From contig CM071569.1 in the NCBI GenBank assembly GCA_036426205.1, positions 2,932,559 to 2,996,558 of the forward strand: a stretch of DNA of 64,000 bases. The letters are read 5' to 3'. The translations under genes were made by a program, and so were the position numbers. Below, piece by piece: positions 23,926-34,611 of the stretch. This DNA comes from Ascaphus truei. Its lineage: Eukaryota > Chordata > Amphibia > Anura > Ascaphidae. Position 1 is the stretch's first letter, and each line of letters opens with the position of its first letter. The notes under the pieces are model-generated. The model was given only the letters and a program-made list of their open reading frames with translations. It searched no databases and was not told the origin of the DNA.

Positions 23926-24384
23926 TAAGGAACACAAAAGCCCTGTGATGTCATATTAAAGCATGGAGAGAAATTCATCCTGTGCCTACGGTATAAGATT
24001 TAATGCATCAACCTATTGTCATATATGTTGTCCCGTGTGTGCCAAGTTTAAACTGGTCCCTCCGCCTACTGATCTCAGTGCCATGTCAGGCAAGTGATTA
24101 ACAAGCTCTTTATGGATGCGAGGGGAAGATGACCGCCTGTCCAGCTCTGATGGTTTCTGATGCATAATATGTTGAAAAAAAAGCTGTGTGTGCTGTGCAC
24201 GCGCATAGTAAGTGAAACTTCTTTGACTTTTGTCACAGAAATTGTATTTGTGTTGGTGTTGGTGATGTTTTAATTAAAAATCAAAATACAATCTCAATGA
24301 CAAAACGCAAATAAATTTGACTTAGAATGCGTGTGCTCGGCACACATCCCCTGTATTATCTATTTGCACCAAGTGTGAATTCCG
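23926..24384. other. Unassigned sequence
   Basis: No recognisable feature. Confidence 0.3.
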
Positions 24385-24592
24385 CGTGTGACAGAGTGTG
24401 CGTGTGACAGTGTGTGCGTGTGACTGTGACTGAGAGTGTGCGTGTGACAGTGTGTGCGTGTGACTGTGACTGAGAGTGTGCGTGTGACTGAGTGTGCGTG
24501 TGACTGAGAGTGTGCGTGTGACTGAGTGTGCCTGTGCGTGTGCCTGTGCGTGTGACTGTGAGTGTGACTGAGTGTGCGTGTGACTGAGTTTT
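24385..24592. repeat. GTGTGCGTGTGACTGTGACTGAGA minisatellite family
   Basis: Units of about 14-24 bp composed of GTGTGCGTGTGACTGA and GTGACTGAGA blocks are repeated about ten times with different combinations. The minus-strand 166-codon frame here contains THTLSHTH-type repeats and is an artefact of the array. Confidence 0.92.
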
Positions 24593-25373
24593 AAAGGCTC
24601 TGGAGACTTTATTGTTGCCCACTTTTGTGCAACAGGGTACTACTCTGAGTACTACTTCTATCGGGTACTGAGTATTTTCTGGGGGGCGTAACTCCTTTGG
24701 TAGAAACCACTTCATTTGAACAGATTTAAGAACCCAGTGAATTCTGCACGTGGTGTACGGTTGCATGATGTGCTCATAATGACACGCGGAGGCAACTTTT
24801 ACAGCGCTTACAAACGGTAGAAATTCAGGCACAAAATTGTACATCAACAGCAGCAAACAGAACGATGCTCGGTGTGCGTGTCCTGCTCAGCCATGGCTTT
24901 ATTCAATAACACACATCACAATGTCTGCAGTGCGAGTGCAAAAAGGTATGTTACAAATAAGGGACAGGCTGATTTTCAAAGCCTTATGGATACAGTCAGA
25001 TGTACTGTATGGTTATGGTGACATGTGAGCTATGCTTCTATTTCACTAATGAGAAGTGCAAGTATTCCTCCATAATCCCACTCCATGGCATGTCCTATTG
25101 CCTATATTACGTGGTAATACACTGCCAATCCCAAGATTGCTAAATTGCTATTACTGAAACATGATTACACGGTTCAACATCCTGTCAGGAGATCATCAGT
25201 ACGAGGTAAAGTATTATACAGTCCATCATGGATAACATGTGTATGTAGGGATTCAGTGTTTTGTATATTAAAATGTATAGTATTATACATGATTACATAA
25301 ACAACATGATACGCCTCAGAGTGAGCACAGCTGGTATTGTATATGGTATCTAGCATCCAGCTATGAGTTCTAG
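24593..25373. other. Unassigned sequence
   Basis: No recognisable feature; short open frames are without domain patterns. Confidence 0.3.
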
Positions 25374-25633
25374 CAGGGGTAGCCAACTCCAGTTCTCAAG
25401 GGCCACCAAACAGGTCAGGTTTTCAAGATCTCTCTGCTTCAGCACAGGTTGAAGACTGAGCCACTGATTGAGGCCCCTGTGCTGAAGCAGGGATATCCTT
25501 AATACATGGCCAGTTGTTGGCCCTTGAGGACCGGAGTTGGCCAGTCAACGATTGAGCCACCCGTGCTGAAGCAGGGAGATCCTTAATACCTGGCTTGTTG
25601 GTGGCTCTTCAGGACTGGAGTTGGCCACCCCTT
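25374..25633 (+). mobile_element. hAT-like family A copy with duplicated arm
   Basis: Begins CAGGGGTAGCCAACTCCAG and ends GACTGGAGTTGGCCACCCCTT. Flanks AGTTCTAG and AGCTACAG match at 5 of 8. An extra right arm (GAGGACCGGAGTTGGCCAG near 25530) shows internal duplication. Confidence 0.78.
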
Positions 25634-26670
25634 AGCTACAGAATCCTCTCGTAGGAGTAAAGGGGCATTTAACTTCACCCCGTTGATGCTGGAATGGATC
25701 ACTGCTGTATTTATCACTCTCCACCGATCAAGGGCTTCAAAGGTCAACATCAACAATATCTATTCTTGCCATAGTTCGGAGAAATGTGGATAATTACATG
25801 CACCTTATTATAATACATGCCTTTTTCCGTCTCTAAAATCTGTTTCTGAAACAGAGTTGCACAGGAGTTATACCATTGTTCCCTGCACAGTTTAGGCAAT
25901 GACCAGTCTTCCAAAGAGAGGCGGTAGAAGGTGTCCAGGAGATGAATAACAATGGGTATCCTAAGTGATAAGGATGGTGAAGGACCGTGAAACACCCCCA
26001 TTCTAGCTCAGAAGTTTCACATTTGATCCCTGGCAAACATGTGGTCATCAAAATGAAACTCAAGATACAAAATGATTTAGAAGCAGGAAGGGAAAAAAAC
26101 CTGTATTTGTGCTACATGGTTTCAATCGCATTGCGTGTGCACGGTACTAGTATAGGATACACAATATGTTGTTGTTTGGGATACATTTGCAGTTGACCTT
26201 TAATGACAGGTGAGAGAGCGAGAGGAACAGGCTGGTACTATCTTCACTGGCCTTTCCCTCCTCGCTTTACTCAACCTAGAAGTACCAGGACTTTGTAGCC
26301 GTGTCCGTCCAGTGGTTTATACCTTTCTCCAGATACACGTGGAAGACAAAAACCAAGCAAAGAAAGTTGAATTCAATATGGAATGGGGTAAAGCAGCAAC
26401 TACATCTATTCACAGCCACTGTTTATATTGTTTTGGATACTTGTGCCTCTTTTTAGGGAAGTAAATGCGGAGGACCATTGAGTGGGAACAGGTGGGATAG
26501 CTTCTTGTCTGATACCACGAGTCATAATTCCGCCTTCTTGCTGATCATGGCTTGCACCTGTTGATAGACATACGTTGGTAGAATGTTTATTAAATATTTG
26601 TATTCCTATTTCAGATGGGGGAGATTTTATTCATAAAGCTTAAAACATGACACATACATGTATTCCTTAG
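25634..26670. other. Unassigned sequence
   Basis: No protein domain is recognisable in the open frames at 25750-26464. Possible unique host DNA. Confidence 0.3.
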
Positions 26671-26689
26671 TATGTGCTTCTACAGAAAT

Positions 26690-27550
26690 ACAGCTTACGC
26701 TCCATCACTAAAAGAATAAGAATTGAATCTGGAAATATAGATGTCTTTCTCCTCTCTCTCTTTGAGGATAGGAAATATAACAAAAAACTTGTTAAAAATG
26801 CCATAGAACAGGCTAGTAAAATGGATGGGACCACTTTAATTCAACCAAAGAAAACAACCAGTGTGGATAAGGAAGGGGTCTTTCTCCCATTTATTACCCA
26901 ATATAATGGGATGTCTCAAGACATTTCCAAGGTGCTAAATAAGCACTGGGGGATCCTACAGAGAGATCCCATCCTCAATACTTTTTTACCAAATAGACTT
27001 CAGATTGTATACAAAAAAGCTCGAAATCTAAAATCACAGATAGCACCTAGTTGCCCCAAGAAGATTTCAGGAAAGGGTCAAACCATGTGGCTGGGGGATC
27101 TAAAAGGGTATCATCCATGTACAAAAATGTGTTGGGTGCAGTTTTGGACACAAGGCTAAGAGGATTAAATCCAACATCACTGGAAAAGAGTATGATATCA
27201 AAACATTTATCACGTGTAAATCCGATTTTTGTGTCTATATGTTGGAATGCCCGTGTGGGTTACAATATGTGGGCAGAACAGGGAGACCACTGAAAAGGAG
27301 GTTTGCAGAACACGTGTACAACATTAAAAAGGCCTTGTAACACATAGTGTTCCAAACCATTTCAAAATCCATCACAACATGTCTCCTGAAGGGCTCATTT
27401 GTACTGGTATAGATTGCCCAAAAGTTGTTGTCAGAGGGGGAGATAGATTACAGAGGGTCTCACAGCAAGAGGCCTTCTGGATCTATACTTTAAAAACCCT
27501 CTCCCCCAAAGGACTCAACATAGATTTTGACCTGGCATTTTTCCTATAGG
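26690..27550 (+). pseudogene. Penelope-like element C-terminus: RT thumb and GIY-YIG endonuclease
   Basis: The first frame (26674-27159) shows the PLE thumb and connector: KKLVKNAIEQASKMD, FLPFITQYNGMSQDISKVL, HWGILQRDPIL and KKARNLKSQIAPS. After a shift near 27060 a second frame carries the zinc-knuckle-like KCVGCSFGHKAKRI and the nuclease core VYMLECPCGLQYVGRTGRP followed by RFAEH (about 27220-27315). A stop and a shift near 27335 precede the tail VPNHFKIHH ... RGGDRLQRVSQQEAFWIYTL (about 27350-27520). GIY-YIG nicks the target for target-primed reverse transcription. The catalytic RT palm is absent, so this is a 5'-truncated, multiply shifted copy. The family call is firm. Confidence 0.92.
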
Positions 27551-27576
27551 AACTCCCTGTTTTGTCCACATGTTGG

Positions 27577-27660
27577 CCTTTTTTAACTTAGTTTCATCTG
27601 CATTTTTTTTAACTTAGTTTCATCTGCATTTTTTTAACTTAGTTTCATCTGCATTTTATG
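27577..27660 (+). repeat. 28-bp tandem triplication in PLE 3' region
   Basis: The phrase TTTTTAACTTAGTTTCATCTG occurs three times in a row with T-tract length differences, just past the PLE stop codon. Confidence 0.9.
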
Positions 27661-27906
27661 TGCCAGAATTTAAAACCATGTACTCTTTTGAATTGGGTTC
27701 AATTGTTGGTTAGTTCACTATGTCAACATCCAATTGATTATGTCATGTTTCTTTAAGCTTGGGATCTAACGATGGGTGATTTTAACCCCACCACTGCCAT
27801 TGGTGTCAGTGGTATAATTCACCTTTGGTCTGACTCATAAGCGCTCCAGTTAACAACGGGTTAATATGGGACTATTTAAGTACAAGGGATTGTATAGGCT
27901 CCACAA

Positions 27907-27946
27907 TCCCCTGAGGAAGTGACGCCCCCATCACGAAACGCGTAGG
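27907..27946 (+). ncRNA. Hammerhead-ribozyme-like motif in PLE tail
   Basis: Order of boxes: TCCC (27907-27910), CTGAGGA (27911-27917), a hairpin GTGA-CGCCCCCA-TCAC (27919-27934), GAAA (27935-27938), then C-GC-G and TA (27939-27944), then GGGA (27945-27948). This matches a type I hammerhead. Stem I would be TCCC/GGGA, the core box CUGANGA is intact, stem II is 4 bp, and a very short stem III is A-U plus C-G with cleavage after the A of GUA. PLEs are known to carry such minimal hammerheads in their terminal repeats. One extra A lies between CUGANGA and stem II. Location 360 bp after the GIY-YIG remnant supports the assignment. Activity is not shown. Confidence 0.6.
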
Positions 27947-27949
27947 GAG

Positions 27950-29600
27950 GATCCTAAGGAGACGCCGGCCTGTTTTCACATTCAGCTACCTGTGTGGAAG
28001 CGGAAGCGGTGACGTCACCGCGCTGACACCGGAGCATCGCGAGATATACGCGGCTACCAGCAAGGACTGCCAGGGACTGGTGTTTGCTGCTGGACAGCCG
28101 GGTCGGGCGCTCCTATTGATTTTAAAACTCACTGTGTCTGTGAGTATATGTCTGTTTGTGCATTGGAGGTATTAAAAGGTTTTTAGGTATTGCGCAATCC
28201 TCTGTCCCCTTTTTTATCCCTGGTTGGAGTTGCATATACAGGAATACGGGAGTGGACACCGATGACAACACCTGGAGAAAAAGATTTTATCTGAGCCTAT
28301 CCGAAGACGGCGCACCTCGTGGGGTTCGTGCTGTGCCTGAAAACGCTGGGACTTGGAAAATCACAGATTCTCTCCACTGCATGCTGTCTGCTTTGCATCT
28401 AGTAAGTAGGTACGGGTTGAAGCTGTATATGGGGGAATTCATTTGATGAAACAATACTGCGCAATATTTTGTCTATTGTTTTTATCATACACCACAGGAT
28501 AACAGTCTGCAGCAAAAAAGAAAAAAAATCCTCCTGTTTTTCTTCACAAATCTTGGGAACTGAGTCCATTTACCACTCAAACATCTGAAAGGAAGGACTC
28601 CACTCTCATCACTTATATCCTTTATTTTTATGGACATTGCTTTTTATAGTAATATTCACAAATATATTGTACACTTTGCGCCAGGTTATTTTCTATATTT
28701 GTATATTCACTATTGTATTAGGGAGTTCTAGAGATAATTCCCCTTATAGAACACTAGGCTGCATTCATTATTTCATTTTATCTATTGTGCACAGCACTGT
28801 TTATATAGGTCTAGTGCTGAATTTAGTTATTTTGTTTTTGTCGTTATGTATGTATGTATGTCTAGATCGATATATACATACAGGGTAAGAAATGATATTG
28901 TTTTAAAAGCTTGATTTGCTGTGTTTTAAATTAATTTGGCTATGCTGCTATGCATAAATGTGTGTATAATGTATTTTACAATTAGATTGATGTAATTGTT
29001 GCTGTTGTATGGTGTACTTTAGGTCAGGGTGAGGCTTGCTTTTGTATATTGTATTCTTGTTGGTACTTATATTTTTTCACAGGATAACTTCTTCTGTTCA
29101 ACGCTTGAATTAGTTAATTGTTTATTTGTTAGGGATGGAATGTAAATTGTTAGGGATGTAATTAATGAATGCTAATTGATTTATGTTTACTGGATTGGTT
29201 TAAATAGTATACTTGTTTGGATGTATTGGTATTTTGTTTGGAATATGTTATTGTTGACATTCATTTGCAGAATGTATATGGTGCATAGATTGTATGCATC
29301 ATATATACAATGTAAATGCAATGTTTTGATTGTCATTTGAGGTTTTTGATTGGCATTTGAGGATTTTGAGTGGAAGATCAGATTGGATTATTAAAGGTAA
29401 TGGATTTTATTGTAGTGTGTCTGTATGGAGAAGTGGTATTTGTAGTACAGAATGTTTTTGATAACCCTTCTACATTTATTTGTATATTGGTTCATCATGT
29501 GTGTATATATATATACACCTCTTTCTCTCTCTCTGTATATATATATATATAGTTGCATGATGAAGCCACTGTCCAAATGAATGGGTGAAGGGTGGGTATC
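27950..29600. other. PLE terminal region grading into unassigned AT-rich DNA
   Basis: 27950-28130 is GC-richer (GGAAGCGGTGACGTCACCGCG near 28000-28021) and probably still belongs to the PLE terminal repeat, which normally holds the promoter. Beyond about 28450 the sequence is T-rich and unassigned, with short runs of TATG (28846-28862) and TA/GA (29500-29560). Confidence 0.4.
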
Positions 29601-29609
29601 GGGCCAGTG

Positions 29610-31035
29610 TGGCTTAACCCCTTAATTACCTTTGCGGTTATTATCCGATAAGGTGTTTAAGGGGTTAATTGATATCTGAATGTAATTGCAATGTATTGGC
29701 TTTGTATTAGCTATGTATTTTGTGGGCAACAAAAGACAAGGATGTTGCTGGTGACGGGGGCTTCTTATTGATGAGGTCAGTAGTACTTTATTTATTTTAA
29801 TATGCTAGTTAATGTGTTTAATAATGGAAAAATAATCTATTATCCCTATCAGGATAATAGTTATTTTGCACATTATTGTACTGTAGGTGTTGGGGGGGGG
29901 GGGTGTATGTATTGAATGTATAGGCCAGGTTTATTTTTTTTACATTTAGGGTTGGTTCCTTGGTTCTGCGTGAGACCTCTGGAGACCACCTGCCGTCTCC
30001 TCGGGTATCTCACGGGTATCAGGCTGGTGGTTCCACGGGTGACACTTGCAGGGATGAAATGGTGGCCTCACATCTGTGGGGGCACCGCGGACCAATAGTC
30101 TGCGGGGATGAAGCGGTGGTCCCACATCCGTGGGGGCACCACGGACCCATAGGTGCGGGGATGAAGCAGTGGTCCCACATCCGTGGGGGCACCGCAGACC
30201 CATAGTGAGCACTCGTGAGTTCCCCAGACCCCCGTGGGAACCACCCGAGGCCCCGCAGACACCTGTGGGTCTGACCCGGGGCTCCCAGACATCCGCGGGC
30301 CTACCGTGGGGACCCAATTGTGGCCCACTGTGACCCAAGGAGACCACCTGGGGGCCATGGCTCTTGGCGGGACCCACCAACAGGCCCCCAGAACCTGTGT
30401 GAAACATGTTGCTGGTACCCTGTAGGTCTGTCAGGTGCCCCGCCAGCCCGCCGGGGACTCGCGTGGGGCTGGGGTATGAACCCTGTATGTAAAATGATAA
30501 ATCATGTATTTTTGGGGGGGCACAGGGGTTGGGTAATGTATTTAATAAATAGAATGATGCTTATTGTGGGGCTGTGTATTGTTTTTATTGTGGGTACTGG
30601 GGGTGGGGGGAGTTGGTATTGGCCCCAAGGGTATGTGGGTAGGCCTCCTTTGTGGGTAGTGGGTGAGGGTGGTTAGGCCTCACGGGGTGGGGGGTTAGTG
30701 TGGGAGGGTATGTAGGTGTCCCGAGTGGTGGGTGAGGGTGGGTTAACCCCTTAATGAATGTAGCGGTTAATAACCGCTATGGTGATTAAGGGGTTAGGGG
30801 ACATTACATTGGATGTTTTCATTCTTGTGTCTGTTTTGCAGCAGCAGAGGGGGCATGGGCAGGAGGAAGATGAGGATGGCCTTCATCGTGGCAGCCAGAA
30901 ATGGGTGAGTGCTCTATGTATTTAATGTATTTATTATTGTTTATGTATTTTAAATACACATGTCCCCAATAAACATGCTATTCTGCCTTAACCCCTTCAT
31001 TGCTTTAGCGGCTATACGCTATGGTAATGAAGCAG
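29610..31035 (+). repeat. Composite repeat with CCCCTTAATTACC-type palindromes
   Basis: Three self-complementary segments of the form TTAACCCCTTAAT...AGCGG...CCGCT...ATTAAGGGGTTA lie at 29614-29668, 30742-30797 and 30988-31030. Between them are a G-rich tract and a 34-bp phrase containing GGAAGA...GATGGCCTTCATC (30862-30893). The same set of parts recurs at 33830, 38430 and (reversed) 54117, so this is a dispersed family. I cannot assign it to a superfamily. Confidence 0.65.
30052..30205 (+). repeat. 48-bp tandem repeat
   Basis: Three units beginning GGGATGAAGCGGTGGTCCCA and continuing CATCCGTGGGGGCACC. They produce overlapping open frames on both strands (for example 29946-30407 minus) that have no protein-like signature. 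Confidence 0.88.
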
Positions 31036-31128
31036 CATTTATGTATTTTAATAATATTGTGCGGAAGCAGGGGTTCCCCTGAGTTGAACCGCATTGATTT
31101 GTGTCTCAGAGACCCCCTGCTTCCCGAG

Positions 31129-31262
31129 TTACACGCCCCGGTTTGGGGCATCGGTTACAGTGTCGCCGCCATATTTATAGCGGACACAGCGCGAATGGAA
31201 CGCTATAAAGATGGCGGCGACACTGCCACCCGATGACACATACCGGGGCCTGTAACTCGGGA
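31129..31262. repeat. Inverted repeat, 60-65 bp arms
   Basis: The left arm starting GAGTTACACGCCCCGG and right arm ending CCGGGGCCTGTAACTC are near complementary, and both include GTGTCGCCGCCAT or its complement. The loop is about 15 bases around 31190-31200. It could fold into a long hairpin. Confidence 0.85.
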
Positions 31263-31382
31263 AGCAGTACACTATTATTAAAAATACATTCATGCTGCTT
31301 CGTTACTGTAGCACATAGCCGCAAAGGTAAGGAACGAGTGTTTATTGATATGTGTGTTTTACTGATACTGTACATGTGCAGA

Positions 31383-31612
31383 GGGTCTCCAGAGCTGAAC
31401 CGCTTTAATTTTAGGCCCGGGGACCCCCTGCTTCCCGAGATACAGGCCCCTTTAGGGGGTGCCGTATCCCTCTGCTTTGTTTACATTCCGCGGTCACGTG
31501 ATCGGGACCTTTAAATGCAGAGGGATACCGGCACCTCATAAAGGGGCCTGTGTCTCGGGAAGCAGGGGATCCCCCGACCTGAAACCAATGCGGTTCAGCT
31601 CCGGAGACCCCC
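31383..31612. repeat. Inverted repeat, 80-95 bp arms
   Basis: The left arm runs from GGTCTCCAGAGCTGAACCGC to GTATCCCTCTGC (31383-31464), and the right arm from GCAGAGGGATACCGGCACC to GCGGTTCAGCTCCGGAGACC (31518-31612). The phrase CTTCCCGAGATACAGGCCCC is shared with the hairpin just upstream and weakly with 18430 and 54450, so it marks a dispersed foldback family. Confidence 0.87.
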
Positions 31613-31959
31613 TGCACATGTACACTAGGAGTCAAAGTTGTTAATAAATAATTTTTATTTTGCCGATGTTTGCGCTGAGAGAGCGGCTGGTCTCTCTCTG
31701 CTGCAAACAATTATCGGCAGAAATGGCCTATCGGCAGGTTATCGGGAGCCAGGCTGTTTCGGCACAGGCTCATCGGCAGTTTTGCTTTCGCAGTGATTCG
31801 GCAGGGATCGGCATGGATTCGGCCCTTACTGAATACTGCGAGGGCAAATCGCCAAAATAAGGCCTATCGGCAACCCTTGACGATTGCACTTTTTCGGCAC
31901 TTACTGCATAGAGCCCATAGTATATGGCTCGGCACCACAAACCCAGCTTAGCAAACTTG

Positions 31960-32552
31960 ACACCCTCTACAATTCAATTTGTCGTTTTGTTCTCCAATGC
32001 AACTACAGTACAACACACATCACTGCGAAATGCTCAAAGAACTAGATTGGTCATCACTAGAGTCTAGACGCAAAGTTCACCTTTCCTGTCTTGCCTTTAA
32101 ATTCTTTATGGGCAAGCTACCCAGCTATCTGAACAAGCTCCTCACCCCTACCACATGGAGCACTTATCATTTGAGATCAGACTCCAAAAGACTGTTCATG
32201 GTCCCAAGGCTCAACAAAGTATCCGGCCGCTCCTCCTTCTCTTACTGCGCACCCCAAAACTGGAACAACCTACCGCAGACTCTCACATCCACCACCAGTT
32301 TAAGTTCTTTCAAATCTAAGGCTGTCTCACATTTTAATCTGGTCTGTAACTGTTTCATACGCCCATAATATATATTTTCTTTAACTGTGCATGCAATGTC
32401 TTGTATATAATGTATACCCTGTTCATTTATGTAACTGTATTTGTAACCATGTATTATTTGTCTTAACTCTGTGCCCAGGACATACTTGAAAACGAGAGGT
32501 AACTCTCAATGTATTACATCCTGGTAAAATATTTTATAAATAAATAAATATA
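31960..32552 (+). pseudogene. L2/Rex-like LINE C-terminus with 3' tail
   Basis: An open frame of about 130 codons (31979-32368) encodes the C-terminal block typical of the L2/CR1-group RT proteins: LDWSSLESRRKVHLSCLAFKF, LPSYLNKLL, YHLRSDSKRLFMVPRLNK, SSFSYCAPQNWNNLP and SLSSFKSKAVSHF. Upstream the frame continues as CRFVLQCNYSTHHC before a break. The 3' UTR ends with CCTGGTAAAATATTTTATAAATAAATAAATA, a short-unit tail that terminates at about 32551. It is a 5'-truncated copy. The frame is better kept than the other LINE relics in this window, so the insertion is comparatively young. Confidence 0.82.
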
Positions 32553-32687
32553 TAAATGTATGTACCCCTTTGTGCGCCAATGTATACACCTGATTTTCAG
32601 TTGTTGGATGGCATGTGTCAATCTTTATTTCCACTCTATAACGGCGACATCTGTATGTGTGAGTCCCAGAGCAATCATCTCCTATGA

Positions 32688-32875
32688 CAGGGGTAGCCAA
32701 CTCCAGTCCTCAAGGGCCACCAACAGGTCTGGTTTTAAAGATATCCCTGCTTCAGCACAGGTGGCCCTATCAGTCCAACGATTGAGCCAATGATTGAACC
32801 ACCTCTGCTGAAGCAGGGATATCCTTAAAACTTGAACTGTTGGCGGCCCTTGAGGACTGGAGTTGGCCGCCCCTG
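32688..32875 (+). mobile_element. hAT-like family A, best-preserved copy
   Basis: Ends CAGGGGTAGCCAACTCCAGT and ACTGGAGTTGGCCGCCCCTG form a 20-bp inverted repeat with one mismatch. Flanks TCCTATGA and TTCTATGC match at 6 of 8. At 188 bp this is the compact palindromic form of the family. Confidence 0.85.
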
Positions 32876-33829
32876 TTCTATGCCACCACTAAAGAGGACC
32901 TGCAAATCTATAGACATTGATATCATGGGTAGATGATAAAAGGGCAAACCTCATTCTTTAACATGAGGGGAACTGAGGTTACCTGCTTTTAAACTTGCCC
33001 ACTGTTGCACAGCATGCAATTTTGGCCTTTGTTTAAATCACAACAGTGAAACTGTTCTCCGGGCAACGTAAAGATAATTGAAAGTTAAGCTTGATGGATG
33101 GAAACGTCTTTTATTTATTTGATGTTTAGAGCTGTGTAACATCACGTGTCCCTGATACAGAGAATGTCTTAAAGGTTCCATTTCCCCTATTATGGATATT
33201 TCTCTTTCCTTTCCAAAGCCTTTTTCTTTTCTCGCTTTCTTTTGATCCTTTTCCAAAATCTAGCAAAAGCTGTTCTGCTCCACAGATTTGGGATACTAGC
33301 AAAGAATCAATCCTCTCATTGTTGTGTGAGTGGCCCTTAATAATCCACCTTCTTTCTATCTACCAGTTTGGCTTTCCCAATTGTGGAGATATAAATTAAT
33401 AGGCAGCTGGCGACTGGCGAGGATGAAATGGAAAATAACAATGATAAGAAAGAGCCCAGTGTCCTGTCGTGTGTTCTCTTTTCATTGTTATTGGCTAGGC
33501 ACTGAGGGGCAGCTCAATGACCCATGTCCGGCAGAACTTTGTACTCTTTATTACTCTTTTAATCTAGTCCAGTATCACCAATCAATCAAGCTTGGCAACG
33601 CTTGTGCTGTGTTATAGAGGCGTGGAAGTAAGTTTGCTCTTGTTATAAGGCTACTCGGTCTTGGATGAAGAAAGGAGGAGTAAAATTTCTAACTCCAAAC
33701 CAGCCAAGACCTGGAGTGCACTTGCTCAGCATATAGTATAAACCAAAGAAAGGTATCAGGCAGTCCTGTTTTGCAGTGTACAGTATGATAAGTATAGTTA
33801 TAACCCCCTATTCCAATAGTCTTTAGGCA
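32876..33829. other. Unassigned sequence
   Basis: No recognisable feature; possibly unique host DNA. Confidence 0.3.
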
Positions 33830-34235
33830 AAGATGGAATGGGTTAACCCCTTAATTACCTTAGCGGATAGCCACTAAGTGACAATCAATCAATGGATTTA
33901 TATTTAAAATTATTTTAAATGTTCTGTTTTTTTTTATACATGTAACCCCTCTTTATATAACTTCAGATTATATGGCCTATCACTGAGGCGGGAGCCTTAA
34001 TCCTATGGGTTTCTGTTTAATTCTTATAGTGTGTTTGGTACATGTTGCGTGAGACTTTAGTGACTAGACACAACACAGTGGTAATGAATTATAATAAGGT
34101 TTTTTGGGGGTGTTGGGGGTATTGAGGTGGGTGAAGGATGGTGTTTAGGCCTCCTAGAGGGGCGGAGGGACGAGAAGGGTTAACCCTTTGATTACTTTAG
34201 TGGTTAGCCACTAAGGTAATGTAGGGGGTGGATTA
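33830..34235 (+). repeat. Copy of the palindrome-bearing composite repeat
   Basis: Two palindromes (33840-33885 and 34182-34222) of the CCCCTTAATTACCTTAG type bracket an AT-rich stretch and a G-rich tract (TGTTGGGGGTATTGAGGTGGG), as in the copy at 29610. Confidence 0.6.
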
Positions 34236-34274
34236 AGTAATTCAGACCGGTTTGCTCTTCCCTTTGACGTAGAT

Positions 34275-34603
34275 CAGGGGTGCGGAAAGTTTTTCATCTG
34301 GGACTCCCTGCCTGCTTACCTGCTGGCTCTCATTCTCCCCTCCTCCTCAGCTCCAGCGTCAAATGACATTGCAGGGTCATGTGACATCACGTTGCCATGG
34401 CATCACAACATCACATGACCTCACAGCATCATTTGACGCCAGTTATCATGGCGATGCATGCCGAAGATCAGGTAGGAGAAGCTGGAGAGGCCTCGCACGT
34501 CCCCCTGGCATTGAATTGAAATCCCTTGGGAAGAGCGCGGGACCACTGTAGCCGCCGTGCCCAACCCCTGGAAAGTCTCCCGCCCCCACTTTGCACACCC
34601 CTT
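34275..34603 (+). mobile_element. hAT-like element with perfect 8-bp duplication
   Basis: ACGTAGAT at 34267-34274 and 34604-34611 are identical. The element begins CAGGGGTGCGGAAAGTTTTT and ends CCACTTTGCACACCCCTT. The interior contains CATTTGACGCCAG and GTCATGTGACATCACG. A related fragment is at 57390-57615. Non-autonomous and non-coding. Confidence 0.88.
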
Positions 34604-34611
34604 ACGTAGAT

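Noticed and set aside
24356..24856. 166-codon minus frame
   Set aside because: Half of it is the GTGTGCGTGTGACTGA array; the N-terminal part has no domain pattern.
29946..30407. 153-codon minus frame, G/P-rich
   Set aside because: Coincides with a 48-bp tandem repeat and GC-rich composite repeat, giving open frames on several strands.
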